Part shown: piece after piece, positions 1 to 4,627 of the stretch
How the letters are laid out: each line of letters starts with the position of its first letter
How positions within the stretch are numbered: the stretch's first letter is position 1
From: Coriobacteriales bacterium
GTDB lineage: Bacteria; Actinomycetota; Coriobacteriia; Coriobacteriales; UBA8131
Direction: 5' to 3'
Length of the DNA stretch: 5,275 nucleotides
NCBI GenBank assembly: GCA_031272005.1
Contig: JAISUQ010000190.1
Span: 1-5,275, forward strand
Position numbers and translations under genes: made by a program
Notes under the pieces: generated by a model
What the model was told of the DNA's origin: nothing
The model's database searches: none
Seen by the model: the letters and a program-made list of their open reading frames with translations, nothing else

Positions 1-1
1 C

Positions 2-610
2 TTCCGCAACACCATCATCATCATGACCTCCAACGTCGGCGCCCGCGAGATCGCCGAGGGCAAGCCCATCGGGTTCTCGGGTTCCGGCTCCAAGAGCGCA
101 TTGTCCGACAAGGAAATCAACAGCCGGGTGATGACGGAGATGAAGAAGCTCTTCCGCCCGGAGTTTTTGAACCGTATCGACGACATCATCGTCTTCAAGA
201 GCCTGACCACCGAGCAGATCGGTCAAATCGTTGAGCTGATGGTCTGCGATCTGCGTGACCGCCTGATCGCTCAGAACATGACCATCAAGCTCTCCGAGGC
301 CGCCCGCAACTACATCGCCGAGGAGGGTACCGACGTCACCTTTGGCGCCCGGCCGCTGCGCCGGGCCATCCAGCGGCTGATTGAGGATCCGGTCAGCGAG
401 CAGGTGCTGGAAGGCCGTTGGAAGTCCGGTTCGGTGATCGAGGTTGACTACAATGGCGACGACATCGTCTTCAAATCTGGCCGGGGCAAGATTCCGCCGC
501 CGCGCAAGCGGACCTCCATCGCCCGCGAGACGGAGCTGGTGACGCCGATCTTCGGCGGCGGCGGCTCCAAGAAAGGCGGCGCCAAAGGCGGCGGCGCCCT
601 GACGACCTGA
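2..610 (+). CDS. clpC: ATP-dependent Clp protease ATP-binding subunit ClpC, C-terminal part (5' truncated)
   Basis: Last 202 residues of a class I Clp/Hsp100 AAA+ unfoldase. The frame is open from the left edge and ends at TGA 608-610. Visible parts, numbered from the first whole codon: the end of the second AAA+ domain with beta-strand and sensor-1 TSN (residues 9-11), the FRPEFLNRID block (51-60) carrying the presumed arginine finger R58, and the small D2 subdomain with sensor-2 GAR (115-117) in GARPLRRAIQ. After about residue 157 comes a basic, Gly/Lys/Ala-rich tail. The short connection between sensor 1 and FRPEFLNRID and the block wording fit ClpC better than ClpB. By family knowledge ClpC unfolds substrates in the cytoplasm and feeds them to ClpP; the ClpP-contacting loop lies upstream of the window. 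disA follows after 426 bases. No convincing intrinsic terminator is seen after the stop. Confidence 0.93.
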   Translation, partial: FRNTIIIMTSNVGAREIAEGKPIGFSGSGSKSALSDKEINSRVMTEMKKLFRPEFLNRIDDIIVFKSLTTEQIGQIVELMVCDLRDRLIAQNMTIKLSEAARNYIAEEGTDVTFGARPLRRAIQRLIEDPVSEQVLEGRWKSGSVIEVDYNGDDIVFKSGRGKIPPPRKRTSIARETELVTPIFGGGGSKKGGAKGGGALTT

Positions 611-631
611 TCTGAGGAAGTGCTGATCAGG
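606..631 (+). repeat. 7-bp inverted repeat across the clpC stop codon
   Basis: CCTGATC (606-612) and GATCAGG (625-631) are perfect complements separated by 12 bases and include the clpC stop codon. It could form a hairpin at the mRNA end, but no T-run follows (GCCCCAGCAA comes next), so it is not an intrinsic terminator. It may be chance. Confidence 0.4.
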
Positions 632-651
632 CCCCAGCAACGGTAACCCCC

Positions 652-727
652 GTAGGGATTCGCAGTCCGGTGGACTGCGAATGGCTTCGACCGTTAAACA
701 AACGTGCCAGTGGCACGTTTGTAGGGA
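652..727. repeat. Pair of perfect palindromes bounded by GTAGGGA direct repeats (REP/MITE-like)
   Basis: First palindrome: ATTCGCAGTCC (658-668), loop GGT, GGACTGCGAAT (672-682), an 11-bp perfect stem. Second palindrome: a 12-bp perfect stem, 698-709 with 711-722 (ACAAACGTGCCA / TGGCACGTTTGT) around a single central G. The 7-mer GTAGGGA occurs at 652-658, abutting the first palindrome, and at 721-727, abutting the second, both in the same direction. GCTTCG (684-689) and CGAAGC (761-766) could add an outer stem enclosing the second hairpin. Neither palindrome has a T-run, so they are not typical terminators. The layout suggests a short non-coding palindromic repeat of the REP or MITE kind. Whether it is repeated elsewhere in the genome cannot be judged from one copy. 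Confidence 0.6.
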
Positions 728-780
728 GAAGGGGTGAAGCGTTTGCGCGAACCTTTGGAACGAAGCTGCAAATGCAGCGC

Positions 781-810
781 TTGAGCCCTTGAGCCCTTGA
801 GCCCTTGGGC
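781..810. repeat. 8-bp tandem repeat TTGAGCCC, three copies plus a variant
   Basis: TTGAGCCC is present at 781-788, 789-796 and 797-804, followed by a degenerate TTGGGC at 805-810. This looks like a slippage-generated short tandem array in non-coding DNA. An 8-bp unit would shift frame with each copy, which argues against coding. Confidence 0.85.
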
Positions 811-829
811 AAGGCAATTCATTGCGCCC
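807..829. repeat. Imperfect hairpin after the 8-bp array
   Basis: GGGC (807-810) pairs with GCCC (826-829) and GCAAT (814-818) with ATTGC (821-825), leaving a three-base bulge AAG (811-813). The inner loop would open to four bases, TTCA. No T-run follows, so a terminator function is unlikely. Confidence 0.4.
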
Positions 830-890
830 TCCCGACCTGCGAAATTGCTCTGCTCGAATGGGCGCAACGAATCGCGTTGCTTTGGAGATA

Positions 891-923
891 ACGCCCGAAA
901 ACGCCCGAAAACGCCCGACGCCC
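891..923. repeat. 10-bp tandem repeat ACGCCCGAAA
   Basis: ACGCCCGAAA occurs at 891-900 and 901-910, then ACGCCCG at 911-917, followed by a shortened ACGCCC (918-923). It lies about 30 bases upstream of the candidate disA promoter. It is a short slippage-type repeat; clustered, helically phased ACGCCCG copies could also be protein binding sites, but nothing in the sequence proves that. Confidence 0.75.
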
Positions 924-950
924 GGCATTTGGGCAGCTGGCCAATCTTGA

Positions 951-973
951 GGTTGCGTAATTAAGTCGCAACC
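951..973. promoter_or_regulatory. 7-bp inverted repeat inside the candidate disA promoter (possible operator)
   Basis: GGTTGCG (951-957) and CGCAACC (967-973) are perfect complements with an AT-rich 9-base spacer (TAATTAAGT). The repeat covers the proposed -35 box and most of the -35/-10 spacer, the usual position of a repressor operator. Centre-to-centre spacing of the half-sites is 16 bp, about one and a half helical turns. No regulator is identified. Confidence 0.4.
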
Positions 974-981
974 GCAATAAT
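953..981 (+). promoter_or_regulatory. Candidate promoter for disA
   Basis: TTGCGT (953-958), a 17-base spacer and AATAAT (976-981) match a sigma-A/sigma-70 arrangement; the -10 box has five of six consensus bases, the -35 only three of six. The predicted start near 988 would leave a leader of about 50 bases before disA. The alternative is read-through from clpC. Confidence 0.45.
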
Positions 982-1027
982 GGCATAGGGAAGATTTGTA
1001 ACTTTACAGGAGAATGCTCTACGGCCC

Positions 1028-1032
1028 GGAGG
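1028..1032 (+). promoter_or_regulatory. Ribosome binding site of disA
   Basis: GGAGG, continuing as GGAGGA, lies four bases before ATG 1037. Spacing is slightly short but the site is strong and supports this start codon. Confidence 0.8.
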
Positions 1033-1036
1033 ACAG

Positions 1037-2107
1037 ATGGAAAAAGCGCGTGAAATATTGCCACAGCAGAGTCAGGATCTGTTTGACATCGCCATTGGCA
1101 AACTCACGCCCGGCACTCCGCTGCGTGAAGGCCTGGACCTGATTATCTCCGCTCAGAATGGTGCTTTGATCTGCGTGGGCGACGTCAAGGCCATCCTGGA
1201 GATTGGCGGCGGCGGTTTCAGGATTGACGCCCCGTTCTCGCCGCAACGGCTCTTTGAGCTGTCCAAGATGGACGGCGCCATCGTGCTCTCTGATGATGTG
1301 GAGCGCATCGTCTGCGCCAACTTCCACCTCAATCCCGACCCGCAGCTGGTCACTGCCGAGACTGGAATGCGTCATCGTACAGCAGCGCGCACCAGCGCAC
1401 AAACCGATGCTATTATCATAGCAATATCCAAGCGCCGCCGCCAGACCACGCTGTATCGCAAGGGTCAGGGACTGACCATGGACCCGGATGAGATCCTGCT
1501 CTCCAAGGGCAACCAGGGCATCCTGGCGCTGCAAAACGCCCGCAGCAATCTGGAGAAGACGGCGGTACGCCAGAGCCTGATCGAGCTGGATAACATCGTC
1601 ACTGTCATCGACGTCACCAATCTGCTGATGCGCTACGCCCGCCTGATTCATCTGGCCGCCCTGACCGAGCGTTACATAAATTACCTGGGCAAGAACAGCG
1701 GACTTCTGCGCACCCAGCTGGATGAGATCATGCACGGCATCACCGATTCCTTCATCCTCTCCATCCGCGATTACGCCACCACCTCCTCAGGCAAGGAGGC
1801 GCGCAAAATTGCCAAGGCTCTGCTGGAGGTGCCCGATGGCGAGCTGACTTCGGAGAAGGTCATGGAGACTTTGGGATTTGTCAAGCCGATGGCTGAGGAA
1901 GACCGCCTCGCGCCGCGCGGCTTCAGGGTGGTTTCGCGCATCTCGATGCTGGACGAGGCGGCTACCACCCGCATCATCGACGAGTATGGCCTGCTCTCGG
2001 AGATTGTCAGCGACTCCAAGGAGGGCTTCGGCCGCCTGGACGATGTTGGCCTGGAGAATGCCCGGGCCATCGCCCGCAGCTTCACCCAGCTGCGCAGCAC
2101 TTTGTGA
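1037..2107 (+). CDS. disA: DNA integrity scanning diadenylate cyclase DisA
   Basis: Complete 356-residue protein, close to the roughly 360 residues of Bacillus subtilis DisA. It condenses two ATP into cyclic di-AMP and, by family knowledge, moves along DNA and lowers its activity at recombination intermediates. Residues 1 to about 147 form the DAC catalytic domain: GALICVGD (42-49), the catalytic DGA motif in MDGAIVLSDD (D79-G80-A81) and the ATP-binding GMRHRTAAR (110-118) with the RHR triad at 112-114. About 148-285 is the helical linker (EKTAVRQSLIELDNI and onward). About 286-356 is the DNA-binding end with the RGFRVVSRI lead-in and a helix-hairpin-helix (SKEGFGRLDDVGLENARAIA, about 327-346). 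Catalytic motifs are intact, so an active enzyme is expected. Start ATG is supported by GGAGG and by alignment to known N-termini. It may have its own promoter; c-di-AMP usually controls potassium and osmolyte balance, the cell wall and sporulation-linked DNA checks. Confidence 0.97.
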   Translation: MEKAREILPQQSQDLFDIAIGKLTPGTPLREGLDLIISAQNGALICVGDVKAILEIGGGGFRIDAPFSPQRLFELSKMDGAIVLSDDVERIVCANFHLNPDPQLVTAETGMRHRTAARTSAQTDAIIIAISKRRRQTTLYRKGQGLTMDPDEILLSKGNQGILALQNARSNLEKTAVRQSLIELDNIVTVIDVTNLLMRYARLIHLAALTERYINYLGKNSGLLRTQLDEIMHGITDSFILSIRDYATTSSGKEARKIAKALLEVPDGELTSEKVMETLGFVKPMAEEDRLAPRGFRVVSRISMLDEAATTRIIDEYGLLSEIVSDSKEGFGRLDDVGLENARAIARSFTQLRSTL

Positions 2108-2132
2108 AGCAGCGTGAAGTCGTTGTAACCTT

Positions 2133-2161
2133 TTGTTAAGCTGCTGCGAATTCCCTATGAT
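2133..2161 (+). promoter_or_regulatory. Strong sigma-A type promoter for the zinc-ribbon/ABC operon
   Basis: TTGTTA (2133-2138), a 17-base spacer and TATGAT (2156-2161) give four of six and five of six consensus bases with ideal spacing. A second overlapping TATGAT lies at 2161-2166. It begins 26 bases after the disA stop and predicts a leader of roughly 45 bases before the next gene, marking a new transcription unit. Confidence 0.7.
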
Positions 2162-2199
2162 ATGATTGTGGGGTTTTTTAAGCCCGTAAACCTCGATTT

Positions 2200-2206
2200 G
2201 GGAGGA
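2200..2206 (+). promoter_or_regulatory. Ribosome binding site of the zinc-ribbon gene
   Basis: GGGAGGA ends seven bases before ATG 2214, which fixes the start. CCTC at 2191-2194 could pair weakly with GAGG at 2202-2205, too short a stem to claim regulation. Confidence 0.8.
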
Positions 2207-2213
2207 TCTGAGC

Positions 2214-3953
2214 ATGAAATGTCAGTCTTGTAACCAGGAGATTTTGGACACCGCCAAGTTCTGCCCGCTCTGCGGCGCCGCGCAAACCGCTGCAGAGCCG
2301 GAGGCTGTAGAGGCGGATACTGTGGAGGTAGAAGCCGTAGAGACGGCTGCCGCACCGGAGATTGCCCCGCTGGAGGTGGCTGCTCTGGATGTTCCGGAGA
2401 TGCAACTTACTGAGGCGCCGCAGACGGAGGAAGCTGTGGAAATCGAGCCCGAGCCGGAGCCCGCGCCAGAACCACTGCCCGAGCCGGCACCCTTGCAGCA
2501 GGCCGCAGCAGGCTCATCCGAGTTGCCGCCGCCGGTGCCGCAGTTCACCGAGCAGTACGCGCAACAGCCGCCTTATCAGCCGGCAGCGCAGTTTGCTCCC
2601 CAGCAGCAGCCACCGGCTCCGCTCAATGACCAGATGCCCGCAGCCCAGCCCATTGCGGTGCCTATCCCGCAGCCTGCGGCGCAGCCCACCCAACTGCCCG
2701 CGCCCCAACAGCAGCCCATCCCGCAGCCTGCAGAACAGCCAACCCCGCAACCCATCCCGCAGTATTCTCCCCAACAGCCTGCGCCCCAACAACCGGTGCC
2801 GCAGTACTCGCCACAGCAACCCGCGGCTCAGCAACCGCTGCCGCCGTACGTCTCCGCCGCTCAGGCTGCCGCCGCACAGCCGGCCAAAAAGAAGAGCAAG
2901 CTGCCCTTTATCCTGATACCGGTGATCCTGGTGCTGTTGATTATCGGCGCACTCGTAGCCCTGGCCTTCAGCGGCATCATTAAATTGCCATCCTTGGGTG
3001 GCTCCTCTGGCCCGGTCAGCGAGCTCATCGACTCCGGCAACAAGCTCTCCACCAGCGCCGAGAGTGGCACCATGGAAATCAGCTTCGACGTCGATGTGTC
3101 CTACTACGACCTCCAGGGAACTATCACCTACAAGTGGCAATACGGCAAGGACCTGAAGTCCTCCAAGTTCTGGATAGCCATGCCCGGCGAGGTCTTCAGC
3201 GAGTTTGCCTATGGTTATGGCAGCTACGACGAAGTCGGCGTGATCATGGCAGACGACACGCTGTATATCTATGTCAAGGATGGCAGCGACATCGAAGTGA
3301 TGCGCGAAAGCGGCATCACCGCTGAGATGAACGCCTATCTGAACAAGCAGCTTGATACCGATGAGGAAATCGATCTCAACAAGATAATCAAGAACGGCTC
3401 CATCGACAGTGATTACGTGAACCATATCTCTGAGCTGTATGCCGAGCAGGAAGTCTACAGCAACAACAGCGATTCCGAGGACGCTGAGGCCGTCAGCACC
3501 ATCCTCTCCGATTTTCTGGAGAAGGAATGCAGCAAGGAGAGCGTCTACGAGGGCTTCTTGCTGAACTACAAGGAAAGCAAGAGCGGCAGCGCGACCACCT
3601 ACAGCTTCGATTTCGACTTACTGTATTTCCTGGATGCGCTGGAGGGCTACGCCGAACAGCGGGGGGAGGAGGATGATGAGTTGGCCGGCGGAGCGGATGA
3701 ACTGGTCGACGCCTGCCAGGAATTGTCGTCAGTCATGGGCTCGGTGAGCATCAGGATTCCGGTGGAGTACACCGTCACTGATGGCCTGTTGACCAGCTTT
3801 GCGGTCGAGATGTCAGGTGGCAGCTACAGTGCCGCTCTGGACATCACTATCAGTAAGGTCAACAAGACCGACCTCGAAAATGATGCCGATTACCAGGAGA
3901 TCATCGACACCAAGCCTTCCTCCTCCGGCGGCGGCATCACCGACTACTTCTAG
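2214..3953 (+). CDS. Zinc-ribbon, Pro/Gln-rich, single-pass membrane protein with unknown outer domain
   Basis: 579 residues, function not recognised. Order of parts: a zinc ribbon at residues 1-24 with CxxC pairs C3/C6 and C17/C20; an acidic Glu/Ala/Val stretch (about 27-90) ending in EP repeats; a long Pro/Gln/Ala-rich disordered stretch (about 91-222) with a 14-residue direct repeat; a basic KKKSK stop (225-229); one hydrophobic helix (about 230-256); then about 320 residues rich in Tyr, Ser, Asp and Glu with alternating beta-like segments. There is no signal peptide, and by the positive-inside rule the zinc ribbon is cytoplasmic and the large C-terminal domain outside. That domain has two cysteines (C439, C501) that might form a disulfide. 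Zinc ribbon plus membrane helix plus outer domain is common in uncharacterised Bacillota proteins. The ATPase gene follows after 17 bases and very likely shares the transcript, so a sensing, anchoring or substrate-handling role beside the transporter is possible but unproven. Confidence 0.88.
   Translation: MKCQSCNQEILDTAKFCPLCGAAQTAAEPEAVEADTVEVEAVETAAAPEIAPLEVAALDVPEMQLTEAPQTEEAVEIEPEPEPAPEPLPEPAPLQQAAAGSSELPPPVPQFTEQYAQQPPYQPAAQFAPQQQPPAPLNDQMPAAQPIAVPIPQPAAQPTQLPAPQQQPIPQPAEQPTPQPIPQYSPQQPAPQQPVPQYSPQQPAAQQPLPPYVSAAQAAAAQPAKKKSKLPFILIPVILVLLIIGALVALAFSGIIKLPSLGGSSGPVSELIDSGNKLSTSAESGTMEISFDVDVSYYDLQGTITYKWQYGKDLKSSKFWIAMPGEVFSEFAYGYGSYDEVGVIMADDTLYIYVKDGSDIEVMRESGITAEMNAYLNKQLDTDEEIDLNKIIKNGSIDSDYVNHISELYAEQEVYSNNSDSEDAEAVSTILSDFLEKECSKESVYEGFLLNYKESKSGSATTYSFDFDLLYFLDALEGYAEQRGEEDDELAGGADELVDACQELSSVMGSVSIRIPVEYTVTDGLLTSFAVEMSGGSYSAALDITISKVNKTDLENDADYQEIIDTKPSSSGGGITDYF
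2757..2840 (+). repeat. Two tandem copies of a 42-bp coding repeat
   Basis: Residues 182-195 (PQYSPQQPAPQQPV) and 196-209 (PQYSPQQPAAQQPL) of the zinc-ribbon protein are near-identical tandem units, encoded by 2757-2798 and 2799-2840. The preceding 150-181 stretch (IPQPA, QPTPQP pieces) looks like older, decayed copies. The repeat keeps frame and sits in the disordered linker between zinc ribbon and membrane helix, so its copy number would set linker length. Confidence 0.8.
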
Positions 3954-3958
3954 GGAGG
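3953..3958 (+). promoter_or_regulatory. Ribosome binding site of the ABC ATPase gene, overlapping the upstream stop
   Basis: GGGAGG starts on the last base of the TAG stop (3951-3953) of the zinc-ribbon gene and ends 12 bases before GTG 3971. Spacing is longer than ideal, but no better start codon is in frame, and the position suggests translational coupling. Confidence 0.55.
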
Positions 3959-3970
3959 CAGCCGAACAGC

Positions 3971-4582
3971 GTGGATTGCGTCCTGACGGTCAGCGGCATC
4001 CAGAAGCGACGGGCGGAGGAACTCTTTTCGCCCGTCAGCTTTACGTTGGTGCCCTCGCAGGGGCTGGGCGTCTTTGGCCATAACGGCTGCGGTAAGACCA
4101 CCCTGCTGGACATCATCGCCGGCCTGGAGCGCCCGTCGGCCGGGCGGGTCCAGGCACCGACGCAGATCGGCTACGTGATGCAGCAGCCGGGGTTTCAGGA
4201 TTCGCTGAGTTTTCGGGATAACCTGCTGGCCGAGGCCCATCTGGCCGGGCTGCGCGGTCGGGCGGCCCGCGAGCAGGTGGAGCAGGTGGCCACCCGCCTG
4301 GAGATTACGCCCTATTGGAAGAAGCGCTATGCCACCGGCAGCGCCGGCATGAAGGGCCGTCTGGGGCTGGCTGCCGCGCTGCTCGGCGCGCCGCCGCTGC
4401 TGCTGCTGGACGAGGCTTTCAACTACCTGGATGAGCAGACGGTAGCCGTGGCCCGGCGGGTGTTGGCTGAGGAGAAGCAGCGGGGCGTGGCCCTGGTCAT
4501 GGTCTCGCACGACCGCCTGGATTTTGTGGGGTTGTGCGAGCAGGTTCTGCTGTTGCCGCAGGCCAACTTCGCTGTGTTGTGA
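3971..4582 (+). CDS. ABC transporter ATP-binding protein (compact, exporter type)
   Basis: 203 residues starting at GTG, just a nucleotide-binding domain with no C-terminal extension (many ABC-2 exporter ATPases are 230-310 residues). Motifs: Walker A GHNGCGKT (36-43), Q-loop within VMQQPGF (69-75), signature region GSAGMKGRL (123-131), Walker B LLLLDE (143-148) with catalytic E148, D-loop NYLD (151-154) and switch histidine H180 in MVSHD. It should hydrolyse ATP on the inner face of the membrane to drive the permease encoded next. Oddities: the signature reads S-A-G-M instead of S-G-G-M or S-K-G-M, and the usual A-loop aromatic seems replaced by arginine (R14 in QKRRAEE), though that alignment is approximate. 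The start is chosen because the conserved N-terminal strand follows at once and GGGAGG lies upstream. Substrate unknown; family wording resembles the CcmA-like ABC-2 group. Confidence 0.9.
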   Translation: MDCVLTVSGIQKRRAEELFSPVSFTLVPSQGLGVFGHNGCGKTTLLDIIAGLERPSAGRVQAPTQIGYVMQQPGFQDSLSFRDNLLAEAHLAGLRGRAAREQVEQVATRLEITPYWKKRYATGSAGMKGRLGLAAALLGAPPLLLLDEAFNYLDEQTVAVARRVLAEEKQRGVALVMVSHDRLDFVGLCEQVLLLPQANFAVL

Positions 4583-4627
4583 GCCGATTATGAGCCCGTT
4601 ATGAGCCAGTTATGAGCCTGCCATGAG
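4579..4627 (+). repeat. 11-bp tandem repeat forming a ladder of four stop/start-overlapping mini-ORFs
   Basis: Units RTGAGCCNRTT lie at 4579-4589, 4590-4600, 4601-4611 and 4612-4622 (the last ends in CC), with a partial copy ATGAG at 4623-4627. The first unit contains the ATPase stop TGA (4580-4582), overlapped by GTG 4579. Read in turn: GTGAGCCGATTATGA, ATGAGCCCGTTATGA, ATGAGCCAGTTATGA, ATGAGCCTGCCATGA. Each is a four-codon ORF (MSRL, MSPL, MSQL, MSLP) whose TGA overlaps the next ATG as ATGA; the last overlaps permease ATG 4623. An 11-base period automatically keeps this pattern, because the next TGA is 12 bases after each start. ATGA overlaps are classic sites of termination-reinitiation. 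Whether ribosomes use the ladder is inference; slippage duplication of one ancestral overlap is the simplest origin. Confidence 0.85.

Larger units (their letters stand above)
611..1036. other. Repeat-rich intergenic region between clpC and disA, no gene seen
   Basis: This 426-base stretch holds no frame with a believable start, ribosome binding site and protein-like composition. The two - strand open frames here (627-812 and 819-1064) read through palindromes and tandem repeats and have no recognisable product. The region contains, in order: two 11-12 bp palindromes (658-682, 698-722), a small hairpin GCTGCA/TGCAGC (765-778), an 8-bp tandem repeat (781-810), a bulged hairpin (807-829), a hairpin GCAACG/CGTTGC (864-880), a 10-bp tandem repeat (891-923) and a candidate promoter with an inverted repeat (951-981). 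In many Bacillota radA sits at this place; nothing radA-like (zinc finger, Walker A, KNRFG) is present. Confidence 0.75.

Noticed and set aside
606..631. Intrinsic terminator after clpC
   Set aside because: The 7-bp stem has a 12-base loop and no T-run after it.
781..923. CRISPR-like array
   Set aside because: Repeat units are 8 and 10 bp and directly adjacent, with no spacers of regular length.
1019..1735. - strand open frame of 238 codons opposite disA
   Set aside because: It is antisense to a gene with clear DAC and helix-hairpin-helix motifs; it has no recognisable domain and reflects GC-rich codon structure.
2170..2185. Terminator of disA at GGGGTTTTTTAAGCCC
   Set aside because: Only three G-C pairs could form, the T-run is inside rather than after the stem, and the site is downstream of a good promoter.
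2514..3425. - strand open frame of 303 codons opposite the zinc-ribbon gene
   Set aside because: Its Arg/Leu/Gly-rich translation mirrors the Pro/Gln repeats of the + strand; no domain is seen, and the + strand frame has a promoter, RBS, zinc ribbon and membrane helix.
4590..4604. ATG 4590 as the permease start (same frame as 4623)
   Set aside because: The frame meets TGA at 4602-4604 after four codons.
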